Assembly: GCA_963781785.1 (NCBI GenBank)
Contig: CAWAHD010000001.1
Span: 1,488,001-1,552,000 of the forward strand
Source: CAWAHD01 sp963781785
GTDB lineage: Bacteria > Planctomycetota > Planctomycetia > Isosphaerales > Isosphaeraceae
Length of the DNA stretch: 64,000 nucleotides
Direction: 5' to 3'
Shown piece after piece: positions 55,801 to 64,000 of the stretch. Under the pieces are notes generated by a model, which did no database searches, was not told the origin of the DNA, and worked only from the letters and a program-made list of their open reading frames with translations. The position numbers and the translations under genes are program-made. Positions within the stretch are counted from its first letter, which is position 1, and each line of letters starts with the position of its first letter.

Positions 55801-56315
55801 CGGATCAGCGTGCCGGATCTGCATGTTGGCGTAGTCGCTGGCGCCGATGCCGATGAACACACCGGTCTTGCTGCCGCGCAGGCACTCGGACGATTCGCCT
55901 GCGTTCTCGATCGCCTCCCAGGCAACCTCGAGTAGCAGCCTCTGCTGGGGGTCCATCCCCACCGCCTCGCGCGGAGCGATGTTGAAGAACTGAGGATCGA
56001 AACGGTCGACGCTCTCCAGAAAGGCCCCGCGGCGGGTGTACATCTTACCGGGAGCGCCGGGCCGCGGGTCGTAGCACGAGTCGACGTCCCAGCGCCGGGA
56101 GGAATCTCGCTGACGGCGTCCCGCCCTTCGACCAGAAGCTGCCAGAACGCCTCGGGTTGGTCGGCCCCGCCGGCGAACCGGCAGCCCATGCCGATGATGG
56201 CCAGGGGCTCGGTGCGGGCGAGCTGCACTGCCTTGAGCCGGGCCTCCATTTCCTCGAGTGCAAGGAGCGCTCGCTTCATCGGCGAGAGCGACTGTTGATC
56301 GAGTGCGTTGCTCAT
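49814..56315 (-). CDS. Type I PKS, fully reducing module KS-AT*-DH-ER-KR-ACP with degenerate AT (PksC), two frameshifts
   Basis: About 2167 residues after restoring one base near 56095 ('EIPPGRWDVDSCYDPRPG') and one in a G run near 51525 ('ATAGDALKRAFLQA'). Domains: an N-terminal 'LSPMKRALLALEEMEARL' docking helix. KS with 'DTACSSS', 'EAHGPGTSLGD' and 'KTNIGH'. AT* with 'TDQGSQYAGMG' and 'GHGIGEF' (codon 54334-54336 is Gly where Ser is needed) and no HAFHS segment. DH with 'HTVHGMVIVP' and 'HPALLDAGMQ'. ER with 'LNFRDVLNVLG' and 'HTAAGGVGMAAVALAQ'. KR with 'LIGGLGGLGLRLARWM' and an LDD motif. ACP 'LGLDSLMAVEL'. It would add and fully reduce one extender unit. The ATG overlaps the PksB stop. 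No thioesterase or reductase follows the ACP. Confidence 0.88.
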
Positions 56316-59300
56316 GGCTCTCCCCGGCCGATGGACTCGAGCTTCGTCATCAGCAACGATTCGACGTCCGCGTCGGAAAGCGACTCAATCTCGGCGCGGC
56401 GGGCCAGGCTATCCGCACTCGCCGGCGGCGCCTCGGACGCGTCGTCGTCGTGCGGGAGCCCCAATCCCAGCAAGGCTGAGAGGATCGAAGCGATCGCGTC
56501 GACGCTCGGATGGTCGAACACCAGCGTCGCGGGCAAGGGGCGATCGAGCTGCAGGCCGGTTTGCAGGCGGTTGCGCAGCTCGACTGCCATCAGCGAATCG
56601 ATCCCCAGGTCCATCAGGCGGTGCTGCCGGTCGATGACATCCGCCTCCGCACGCCGCAGCACGTGGCTGACGTGGGCTCGGACGTAGTCGATCAGCAGCT
56701 CGTGTCGCTCGACGAGCGGTGCCTCGGCGAGCTGCTTCAGAATGACCGGTGCCGGCCTTGCACCGGAGTTTCCGCCTTTCTGATCCGACCGCCGGAACCC
56801 ATTGATCAGCTCTGCTGCGCCCGCGGCAGACTTTCGAGTTTGATCGCCGCGCCGCGCCTCGGTCGGCACACGAGCGGCCAGCACGCGGGCCCCCAGGACT
56901 TCGGCGGGAGAGCCGGGGGACGGAAAGACCGCGACACATTCGAACCCTTCGCGGTGCAAGAGCGACTCCCATTCCGTGGCGGAAAGGATCGGACCGTCGC
57001 CCCTCAATCCATCTTCGAAGATCTGCCACCCCTCGATCACCGCGATCGAGATGTCGAACCACGAAGGCGGGTTGGTCGCTTCGTAGAGCAACAGGAACCC
57101 GCCGGGCGCCAGCAGCGAGCCCACGCGTCGGACGGTTGCAGGCAGGTCACGCGTGGCGTGCAGGCTGTTGGCAGCGATCACGACGTCATACCCCTCGGCC
57201 AGATAACCCTGATCCTGAACGTCCTTCTCGAGGTCGAGGAGTCGATAACGAACGAACGGGTAGGCCTGGAATGTTTCCACGGCCGAGGCGAGGAAGAAGT
57301 TCGTGACGTCTGTGTAATCGTAAACCGCCCGCGCGGCGGGAATGACGGGCAATAGCGAAGCGGTGGTGCCACCCGTGCCGGCACCCACCTCGATCACCCG
57401 CAGCGGCCGTTCCTGCGGCATCGTCTTGACGATGGACTCGAGCACAGCGCGCGCGATACCATTGAAATACCGGGACACGGGCCAGCGATGGTAGATGTCC
57501 AGGGCGGTCTCCGTGGAGCCGCCGGGGAACAGGGTTTCGAGTGCACTCTGCTTGCCGGTCAGAACGACGGCCAGCAAGCGTCCGCACCGCTCGACGTAGG
57601 CCATCAGGAAGGGGACGTCGGCAAGCGCGTCTCTCGCCTCGGCGATCCGTGATTCAAGCGCCGGCTCCGGCAACGGTCTCGGGGCGACGAAGCCGTCTCC
57701 GTCGTTTCGAAGCACGCCCTCGTCAGCCAGTTTCCTGAGCCATCGGCCAAGGAGGTGCCGATACGTCGGGGCTATGCCGAACTGGGGCAGCATGTCATCG
57801 ACCAGGTGGAATTCGTTAGATTGAGTAAATGCACCGAGCTCGCGAAAAGCCTCGATGATGTAGGCGGTTGCCAGTCGGTCCAGGCAATTCCACTTTGCCT
57901 CGTAGGTGTGCAACCCCAGGTCGATGGGAACCTGCCCGGCCTGCTGGTTCCCTGCCGCCACGACCGACTCCCACGCCGCCTGCGTTCCAAGGCTGTTCTC
58001 GTCTCGATCCCGGCTGTCTCGATCGCACCAGTACCGCCTGCGCTCGAAGGGGTAGGTCGGCAGCGTCACCTTGCGCCGCGAGTAATCTCGGTCATAAGAT
58101 TCCCAATCGATCGTCACCCCCGCACCGTACAGGGAGGTCAAGCTTTCAAGCACTTGTTGCCAATCATTCGCCTCACCAGCGGACGGGAGCCACATTCCGG
58201 CATGTTCCGGCAGACTCCTTCGCGCAGAATCCCGCAGTGTCGTTCCCGGCCCGATCTCGAGAAAAATGCGGCAGCCTCGGTCGGAGAGCGTCGTCCACCC
58301 CGTGGCGAGAGGCACGGACTCCCGCATCTGACGAAGCCAGTAACGTGCGTCTGGAACCACGCCCGGACCGTGCAACTGGCCTGTCAAGCTGGAGATGAGT
58401 GGGATCCTCGGTGCCGCAAAACGCACCGAACGAAGAATGCGCTCGATGGCGGAGAAGTCCCTGGTCGGACGATTGCGTTCCCAGACCAACCTCAACCCAT
58501 CCTCAAGGCTGAATACGCCGGCCACACAAGCCGCGACGTACTCTCCGGCGCCGTGCCCTAGAAGCACGCCCGGCTCGATCCCCCACGACCGCCAGAGCTG
58601 GGCCAGCGCATACTCAAGGGCGAATAGCGCGGGCTGGCAGTACTCCGATTTCGCCACGACCGGCGGATCTCCGGTCTCCGGGTACAGGACGGAAAAGAGC
58701 AGCCGGTCCAGGTTGGTGCGGAGCAGGTCGCCGCACTGGCCGATTGCTCGCCGAAAAGTCGGCTGGGTCTCATAGAGCTGCCGGCCAATCCCCACGTATG
58801 CGGCATCCTCGCCGGTGAAGAGAAAGGCCACCTCTGGCGGCGTCTCAGTCTGCACGTGGACGCACCGCACCTGCTGCGGCTTGTTGCCCGCGCAGGCCGC
58901 AAGCAGGTCGCGCGCCTCCGCGAGCGACCCGGCGATGACCGCCAGACGCCACCGGTAATGGGCCCGCCCGGCATTCGCGGTGTAGGCGACGTCGCCGAGA
59001 TCTTCGTCGCGCCACGTCTCCAGATGCTCAGCGAACCGGCGTGCCGACTCGCGAAGTGCCGGCTCACTCCTGGCCGAGACGGTCAACACGTGCAGCGGGC
59101 GGTCGACCGCAGCGATCTGCGGCGGAACCGAGGGGGCTTCTTCCACGATGACGTGGGCGTTGGTGCCGCTGAAGCCGAACGAGCTGACCCCGGCCAGCCG
59201 GGGCACATCGCCCGACGGCCAGGGCGTGGTTTCGACCGGGACCCGGACCGGCAGCGCCTCCCACGGGATGAGGGGATTGGGCCGATGGAAATGAAGATTC

Positions 59301-60529
59301 CCCGGGATCTCGCCGTGGCTCACGATGAGGACGGTCTTGATCAACCCGGCCACGCCGGCTGCGGCCTCCAGATGGCCGATGTTGGACTTGACGGAGCCGA
59401 CCAACAGAGGCTGCTCCGGCATCCTTCCCGGGCCCAGCACTGCCGCTAGGGCCTGCAGCTCGATCGGGTCCCCGAGCTCCGTCCCGGTGCCATGGGCCTC
59501 CACGTAGCCGATGCGCGCGGCATCTACGCCGGCGTTGACTAGTGCCGCCCCGATAACCTCGTGCTGAGAAGGCCCATTGGGTGAGGTCAACCCACTGGTG
59601 CGGCCATCCTGGTTAACGGCCGTGCCCCGGACGACCCCGAGAATAGGGTCGCGATCCGCGACCGCGTCGGACAGGCGCTTCAGGACAACGACGCCGCAGC
59701 CTTCGCCGCGCACGAAGCCATCCGCGGCGGCGTCAAACACCTTGCATCGGCCGTCGGCCGCCATCATGCCGGCCTTGGAAAGGTTGATAAAGATCTCCGG
59801 GATCAGGACAGCATTTACTCCCCCAGCCAGCGCCAGCGCGCACTCGCCGGCGCGAAGGCTCTGGCAGGCGACGTGCACGGCCACGAGCGATGACGAGCAT
59901 GCTGTGTCGATCGAGAGACTCGGTCCTTTGAGACCCAGAAGGTAGGAGAGGCGCCCCGAGGCGACACTGTGCGAGCAACCGGTTGCATAGTACGCGTCGA
60001 TGTGATCAAACCCGGTTGATTGAAGTTGCAAGTGGGCATAATCAAAACTGCTGATCCCGACGAACACCCCCGTCGAGCTGCCCATGAGCCGGGGTAGAGC
60101 TTGGCCGGCCCGCTCGAGCGCCTCGCAGGACACTTCGAGAAGAAGACGTTGCTGCGGGTCGAGGGAATCCGCTTCGCGTGGCGAGATCCCGAAAAAGTCT
60201 GCGTCGAAACGATCGATGTGTTCCAGGAAGCCGCCCCATCGCGTCGACATCTTGCCGGGCACTTCGGAGTCCGGGTTGTACAAGGCGCTTGCGTCCCAGC
60301 GGTCGGGAGGGACCTCCGTGATGGCGTCGCCGCCGTCGAGCAGCAGTTTCCAGAACGACTCAGGGCCGTCGACGTCCCCCGGAAATCGGCAGCCGATCCC
60401 TATGATCGCAATCGGCTCGCGCTGACGGCGATCGTGGTCTGCGAGCCGGCCGCGCAGCTCGCGCAGCTCGAGGATCGCCCGCTTCACGGGGCTGAGCTGC
60501 CGCTCGGTGCCTTCCGCCCTATTGCTCAC
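56312..60529 (-). CDS. Type I PKS module KS-AT*-cMT-ACP with degenerate AT (PksB)
   Basis: 1405 residues in one frame. N-terminal docking helix 'LSPVKRAILELRELRGRLAD'. KS (about 35-460) with 'DTACSSS', 'EAHGTGTELGD' and 'KSNIGH', all catalytic residues present. AT* (about 570-760): the GQGSQ motif is replaced by 'TGEDAAYVGIG', the serine motif by 'GHGAGEY' (Gly codon 58551-58553), and ~75 residues including HAFHS are missing. A C-methyltransferase follows with the SAM loop 'VIEVGAGTGGTT' and 'YDVVIAANSLHATRDL', then the ACP 'LGIDSLMAVELRNRL' and a C-terminal docking-type tail ('IESLSDADVESLLMTKLESI'). No KR, DH or ER. It should give an alpha-methyl beta-keto unit if an extender can be loaded. 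The GTG start overlaps the PksA stop, the end overlaps PksC. Confidence 0.93.
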   Translation of the reverse strand: MSNRAEGTERQLSPVKRAILELRELRGRLADHDRRQREPIAIIGIGCRFPGDVDGPESFWKLLLDGGDAITEVPPDRWDASALYNPDSEVPGKMSTRWGGFLEHIDRFDADFFGISPREADSLDPQQRLLLEVSCEALERAGQALPRLMGSSTGVFVGISSFDYAHLQLQSTGFDHIDAYYATGCSHSVASGRLSYLLGLKGPSLSIDTACSSSLVAVHVACQSLRAGECALALAGGVNAVLIPEIFINLSKAGMMAADGRCKVFDAAADGFVRGEGCGVVVLKRLSDAVADRDPILGVVRGTAVNQDGRTSGLTSPNGPSQHEVIGAALVNAGVDAARIGYVEAHGTGTELGDPIELQALAAVLGPGRMPEQPLLVGSVKSNIGHLEAAAGVAGLIKTVLIVSHGEIPGNLHFHRPNPLIPWEALPVRVPVETTPWPSGDVPRLAGVSSFGFSGTNAHVIVEEAPSVPPQIAAVDRPLHVLTVSARSEPALRESARRFAEHLETWRDEDLGDVAYTANAGRAHYRWRLAVIAGSLAEARDLLAACAGNKPQQVRCVHVQTETPPEVAFLFTGEDAAYVGIGRQLYETQPTFRRAIGQCGDLLRTNLDRLLFSVLYPETGDPPVVAKSEYCQPALFALEYALAQLWRSWGIEPGVLLGHGAGEYVAACVAGVFSLEDGLRLVWERNRPTRDFSAIERILRSVRFAAPRIPLISSLTGQLHGPGVVPDARYWLRQMRESVPLATGWTTLSDRGCRIFLEIGPGTTLRDSARRSLPEHAGMWLPSAGEANDWQQVLESLTSLYGAGVTIDWESYDRDYSRRKVTLPTYPFERRRYWCDRDSRDRDENSLGTQAAWESVVAAGNQQAGQVPIDLGLHTYEAKWNCLDRLATAYIIEAFRELGAFTQSNEFHLVDDMLPQFGIAPTYRHLLGRWLRKLADEGVLRNDGDGFVAPRPLPEPALESRIAEARDALADVPFLMAYVERCGRLLAVVLTGKQSALETLFPGGSTETALDIYHRWPVSRYFNGIARAVLESIVKTMPQERPLRVIEVGAGTGGTTASLLPVIPAARAVYDYTDVTNFFLASAVETFQAYPFVRYRLLDLEKDVQDQGYLAEGYDVVIAANSLHATRDLPATVRRVGSLLAPGGFLLLYEATNPPSWFDISIAVIEGWQIFEDGLRGDGPILSATEWESLLHREGFECVAVFPSPGSPAEVLGARVLAARVPTEARRGDQTRKSAAGAAELINGFRRSDQKGGNSGARPAPVILKQLAEAPLVERHELLIDYVRAHVSHVLRRAEADVIDRQHRLMDLGIDSLMAVELRNRLQTGLQLDRPLPATLVFDHPSVDAIASILSALLGLGLPHDDDASEAPPASADSLARRAEIESLSDADVESLLMTKLESIGRGEP

Positions 60530-63500
60530 CGCGACCTCCGTTCGCTGGAGATTGCCAGTTCCCGCAACAAGAGCAATTCCGCTTCGTCCTCCGAAAGATC
60601 CTCGATCTCGTCAACGGCTGATGAGCCGGTTCGGCGGGAGTCGCGCGGGAGAACCGCCGCGTGGTCTTGTGTTCGCGCAATGGATTCGAGGGCTCTCCGA
60701 AGGAACTCCACCAGTGCGGAAACGGTGGGGTGGTCATATACCAGAGTTGAGGGCAAGGATTGTCCGATGCTCGCTTGCAATCGATTCTTCAACTCCAGGC
60801 TCAGCAGCGAATCGATCCCGAGTTCTCCCAACCCTCGGTCGGGATCCAGCACGAACGAGGGGGCAAACCCGAGCACCTCGCCGACTTGCTCGCGAACCTG
60901 CGACCTGAGGAGGGAGTGGCGTTCCGCCTGCGCCGCCTGTCTCCACATGCGCAGTAACTCGGGATCACCCGCGGCTCGTCCCGACACAACCTCCGCCCGG
61001 TCTCGCTCAACCAATCGTGCCAGGAGTGGAGAGATATTTCCGCCGGGAGTGCTCTCCGCGTACTGCCGCCAGTCGGCGTGCAGGGCCACCGCCTGGGTGA
61101 GCTGGCGTGACATGGCCTGTTCCAGGAGGTCGAGCCCCTGCTGCGGCGTGAGGGCGATCAACCCTTTCGCGTGGAGACGCTCGCCCAGTCCGCGCCGGGC
61201 CGCGCTGCCAATCTCGGACCACGGTCCCCAGTTGACCACCAGTGCTGGTAGCCCGGAGGCACGGCGGTGGAAGGCCAGCGCGTCCTGGAAAGCGCAGGCT
61301 GCGGCGTAGTTGGCCTGTCCCGCCAAGCCCAAGACCGAGGCCGCAGAGGAAAACAGGACGAAGAAGTCGAGCGGCATGTCCTTCGTCAGCTCGTGGAGAT
61401 TCCAGGTGCCGGCGACCTTGGGGTGCATGGTTCGCTCGAACCGTTTCTGGTCAAGCTGTAGCAGAACACCGTCGTCGAGCACCATGGCCGAGTGGATGAT
61501 TCCCCGAAGGGAAGGGAGCGAGGCGCCGACGCCGGCAAGGAGCCTGGCCACGTCTTGGCGCCGTCCGACGTCACCGCGGACGACGACAATCCTGGCGCCC
61601 GCGTGCTCCAGCTCCTGGATCGCTTCCGTTGCGTCCGGGGAAGGTTCGCCGCGACCCATGAGGACAATGTTGCCGGCCCCGCGCTCGACCATCCACCGTG
61701 CGACCCGGAGCCCTAGACCCGCCAGTCCCCCGGTGATCAAGTAAGTCGCGTCGGCATAAAGCGGGGGCAGAGACGGCTCCCGGCCGCGGGCCTGACTGTC
61801 GCCAGCAATCGTCCCAGCGACAGGCGGAAACGCCGGCGGGTACTCGGCACGCGCCCCGCCGGTGAACATATTTCGGGTAAGGCGAGCCACATGACGGACG
61901 CCCCGACGGTAGGCGACCCGATCGTCTGCGCCTGGTTTGAGAATCTCGTCCGCGATCCGCTCGATCTCGCCGGCATCGGCAGAGGCGTCCAGATCGATGC
62001 AGACGCACCGAACCTCGGGGTGTTCCAGAGCGACCGTGTGCCCCAGGCCCCATAACGGCGCCTGACTGAGGGCCGGTGGAACAAGTCCTGTTCCAACGGG
62101 CTGCGCCCCCCGCGTGAGCAGCCAGAGGCCTGGGACGGGCGCCCCCGCGCGAACGAGCGCCTGCACCATTTGCAGGACGTTCACGCAGCCCGTCGTCTCA
62201 CGTTGTGCTGGCAACTCCCCGCCCGAATCGTCCCTGGCGGGCGCATCGAGGGCCCAAGAGTGAATGACACCCGCGAAGGCCGAGGGGTTCTCCGCACGAA
62301 GCTCCCTCACGACGCGATCCAGATGTGTCGTGTCGCCTGGCACCAGCCGGATCAGTCCTTCCGTGTCCGATCGGTAGGCAGTGCCCGGCTGAACGACCGT
62401 GCAAGTCTGGCCTCGCTTGCGCAGGCACTCCGCCAGTCTCTGGCCGGCACCCAAGGCGTCTCCGAACAAGAGCCAATGGCTGCCGGCATCGAATGCTCGG
62501 GCATCGCTGGCAGAGGACGGGTCGCGGCTCTCGACCTCCAAAGGCTTTGGCGGCCTGGCCTCCCACTCCACCTGGTAAAGTTCCGGACGGGTGACAGTCG
62601 GTCCTCCGCCCTGGGAGGCTGTCAAGTCTGCCCGCGGGAGCCGGACGCCGTTCATGAGGCCCGAAGCGGCCCCCGCCTCCTCGAACAGGGACCCATCAAC
62701 CGTCGCAGTCGCGGTGGCGGCGCTCACATCGGCAGCCACCCGGGCCGGAGCATGGGTCTCCGGGCGGGTCGCGGCAGTCTCGATCCAGCATCTCTGGCGC
62801 TGGAACGGGTAGGTTGGCAGCACCAGGCGACGTCGCGGATAGTCCCTGTCGAAACCGGCCCAGTCCACCGGGGCTTTGCCAACGTAAAGCGTCGCCAAGG
62901 ACTCCAGAAGCTGCTGCCAATCATCGCGCCCCTGCCGCAGGGAGGCCAACCATACTCCAAACTCTGTATCGAAACAGCGTTTTCCCATCGTCAGAAGTGT
63001 TGATCCTGGCCCGATCTCGAGGAACGCCCGGCAGCCAAGGTCTTTGAGGGTGTTGATCGACGCGGAGAAGCGGACGGGATCGCGCGAGTGCCGTCGCCAG
63101 TAGGCCGCATGCGCCAGCTCATCACCACTGGAGAGTCTTCCGGTGAGGTTGGAGACAAGACCAAAGCTCGGACGCGAAAATGGAACGCTGGCCGCGGCCG
63201 TCTCCAGGTCGTTGAGGATCGGGTCCAGGAGCGGTGAGTGGAACGCGTGCGAGACATTGAGCGGCTGGGAGGCAATGCCTCTATCGGCGAGTCCTGCGAG
63301 TATGGCACTGACTTGAGCACCGGCACCGGAAATCACGACCTGCCGCGGGCCGTTGATGGAGGCAATCGCGACGGTGCGGGCAAAAGGGGCGATCGCGACG
63401 GCGACTGTCGACTCGTCAGCGAGGACTGCCGCCATCCTGCCGCCCGGCGGCAGCGCTTGCATCAGCGCGGCGCGGCGAGCGATCAGCTCGAGACCCGCCT

Positions 63501-64000
63501 CGAGGGAGAACAGTCCCGCTACGCAAGCCGCCGCGTATTCCCCGACGCTGTGACCGAGAAGATAAGCCGGTTCGACGCCCCAGGAGCGCCAGAGCTCGGC
63601 CAGTGCATATTCGAATGCGAACAGGGCGGGCTGCGTATACAAGGTCTGGTCGAGCAACGACGCGCCCGCGTTCAAGACCGTTTCGGGGTAAAGCACGGAG
63701 AGGAGCGGAAGCGCCAAGTGCGGACGCAGGATCTCCTGGCACCGCTCCAGGGTTGCCCGGAACGTCGGCTGCGTTTCGAAGAGCTGACGGCCCATGCCGG
63801 CATATTGTGACCCTTGCCCGGTGAACAGGAAAGCGATCTTCGGGGGATCCTTGCTGTCGACCCGCCCCGTAAAGATGGCAGGCGCTGCCTGTTGATCGGA
63901 AAAGGCGCAGAGCTTCTCACGAATCTCCGCTGTGGTCCCGGCGACGACAGCGAGCCGATGCCCGAATGCGGCACGGCCGGTGTTGGCCGTGAAGCAGACA
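60526..64000 (-). CDS. Type I PKS module ..-AT-KR-ACP with intact AT (PksA; runs off the right edge)
   Basis: The visible 1158 residues are the C-terminal part; any KS lies outside the window. The segment 'VCFTANTGRAAFGHRLAVVA' leads into a complete AT: 'FLFTGQGSQYAGMGRQL', 'LLGHSVGEYAAACVAG' (Ser codon 63547-63549) and 'NVSHAFHSPLLDP', which suggests malonyl specificity. A long linker with 'RPELYQVEWEARPPKPL' and the KR structural half follows. The KR has 'YLITGGLAGLGLRVARWM', 'MVLDDGVLLQLDQKRF' (LDD, B-type alcohol) and 'FSSAASVLGLAGQANYAAAC'. ACP 'LGIDSLLSLELKNRL' and tail 'IEDLSEDEAELLLLRELAIS' end the protein. No DH or ER. It is the first of three overlapping genes, so its extension unit precedes PksB and PksC. 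Confidence 0.92.
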   Translation of the reverse strand, partial: VCFTANTGRAAFGHRLAVVAGTTAEIREKLCAFSDQQAAPAIFTGRVDSKDPPKIAFLFTGQGSQYAGMGRQLFETQPTFRATLERCQEILRPHLALPLLSVLYPETVLNAGASLLDQTLYTQPALFAFEYALAELWRSWGVEPAYLLGHSVGEYAAACVAGLFSLEAGLELIARRAALMQALPPGGRMAAVLADESTVAVAIAPFARTVAIASINGPRQVVISGAGAQVSAILAGLADRGIASQPLNVSHAFHSPLLDPILNDLETAAASVPFSRPSFGLVSNLTGRLSSGDELAHAAYWRRHSRDPVRFSASINTLKDLGCRAFLEIGPGSTLLTMGKRCFDTEFGVWLASLRQGRDDWQQLLESLATLYVGKAPVDWAGFDRDYPRRRLVLPTYPFQRQRCWIETAATRPETHAPARVAADVSAATATATVDGSLFEEAGAASGLMNGVRLPRADLTASQGGGPTVTRPELYQVEWEARPPKPLEVESRDPSSASDARAFDAGSHWLLFGDALGAGQRLAECLRKRGQTCTVVQPGTAYRSDTEGLIRLVPGDTTHLDRVVRELRAENPSAFAGVIHSWALDAPARDDSGGELPAQRETTGCVNVLQMVQALVRAGAPVPGLWLLTRGAQPVGTGLVPPALSQAPLWGLGHTVALEHPEVRCVCIDLDASADAGEIERIADEILKPGADDRVAYRRGVRHVARLTRNMFTGGARAEYPPAFPPVAGTIAGDSQARGREPSLPPLYADATYLITGGLAGLGLRVARWMVERGAGNIVLMGRGEPSPDATEAIQELEHAGARIVVVRGDVGRRQDVARLLAGVGASLPSLRGIIHSAMVLDDGVLLQLDQKRFERTMHPKVAGTWNLHELTKDMPLDFFVLFSSAASVLGLAGQANYAAACAFQDALAFHRRASGLPALVVNWGPWSEIGSAARRGLGERLHAKGLIALTPQQGLDLLEQAMSRQLTQAVALHADWRQYAESTPGGNISPLLARLVERDRAEVVSGRAAGDPELLRMWRQAAQAERHSLLRSQVREQVGEVLGFAPSFVLDPDRGLGELGIDSLLSLELKNRLQASIGQSLPSTLVYDHPTVSALVEFLRRALESIARTQDHAAVLPRDSRRTGSSAVDEIEDLSEDEAELLLLRELAISSERRSR

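Overview
The window looks like chromosomal DNA of a GC-rich planctomycete, probably of the Isosphaeraceae/Gemmatales type. That is an inference from gene content. It carries two DUF1501 proteins, a DUF1549/DUF1553 protein with a CxxCH motif, a PVC-type heme-binding CxxCH protein, an ECF sigma factor fused to a long periplasmic-type tail, a multi-domain membrane Ser/Thr kinase, Uma2 proteins, a DUF1080 protein, and an exoprotein with the planctomycete-style '..ENRVLLAVN' N-terminal signal.

Layout. 1-2.1 kb: a LolC/E-type permease (cut by the window edge) and lysS. 2.1-5.8 kb: a debris zone with one small conserved gene, a transposase-like remnant, a cluster of REP-like palindromic repeats, an isolated hypothetical gene, and frameshifted scraps of a TPR/glycosyltransferase and a DUF6165 gene. 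5.8-9.7 kb: one large gene for a Mrr-like nuclease/STAND NTPase (Avs-like, a probable anti-phage protein), bracketed by imperfect ~88-bp direct repeats. 9.8-12.0 kb: a gene-poor stretch with duplicated non-coding repeats. 12.0-31.8 kb: formylglycine-generating enzyme, VOC protein, PVC heme protein, a decayed VapBC-like pair, the kinase, larA, DUF1080, aldo/keto reductase, a DUF1501-DUF1549 operon and the ECF fusion. 32-38 kb: DUF1501, an orphan sugar-type ABC ATPase, two Uma2 proteins and a HEAT-repeat protein. 38.4-42.1 kb: a molybdenum cofactor operon (xdhC, a MocA-MoaD fusion, moaE, moaA). 42.2-47.1 kb: two YkgJ-like proteins, HU, a small lipoprotein, an alpha/beta hydrolase, gene fragments (fhs, DUF72) and an unusual HhH protein. 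47.9-49.7 kb: a repeat-rich exoprotein that ends abruptly. 49.8-64 kb: a leftward type I modular polyketide synthase operon of three overlapping genes, continuing past the right edge.

The PKS is the most interesting part. By transcription order it reads (..)-AT-KR-ACP, then KS-AT*-cMT-ACP, then KS-AT*-DH-ER-KR-ACP. Both AT* domains have lost the catalytic serine (GHSxGE became GHGxGE), have damaged or altered the N-terminal GQGSQ motif, and lack the segment holding the HAFHS histidine. Only the first AT is intact. No thioesterase ends the line in this window. This suggests one AT serving several modules, or another trans-loading arrangement.

A second general observation is that many otherwise well-conserved genes (the STAND gene, the vapB-like gene, the kinase, larA, xdhC, moaA, ykgJ, the exoprotein, pksC) are broken by single-base indels whose correction restores the family motifs, several of them in short homopolymers. 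This pattern fits uncorrected long-read assembly errors better than biological decay, but the raw reads are needed to decide.
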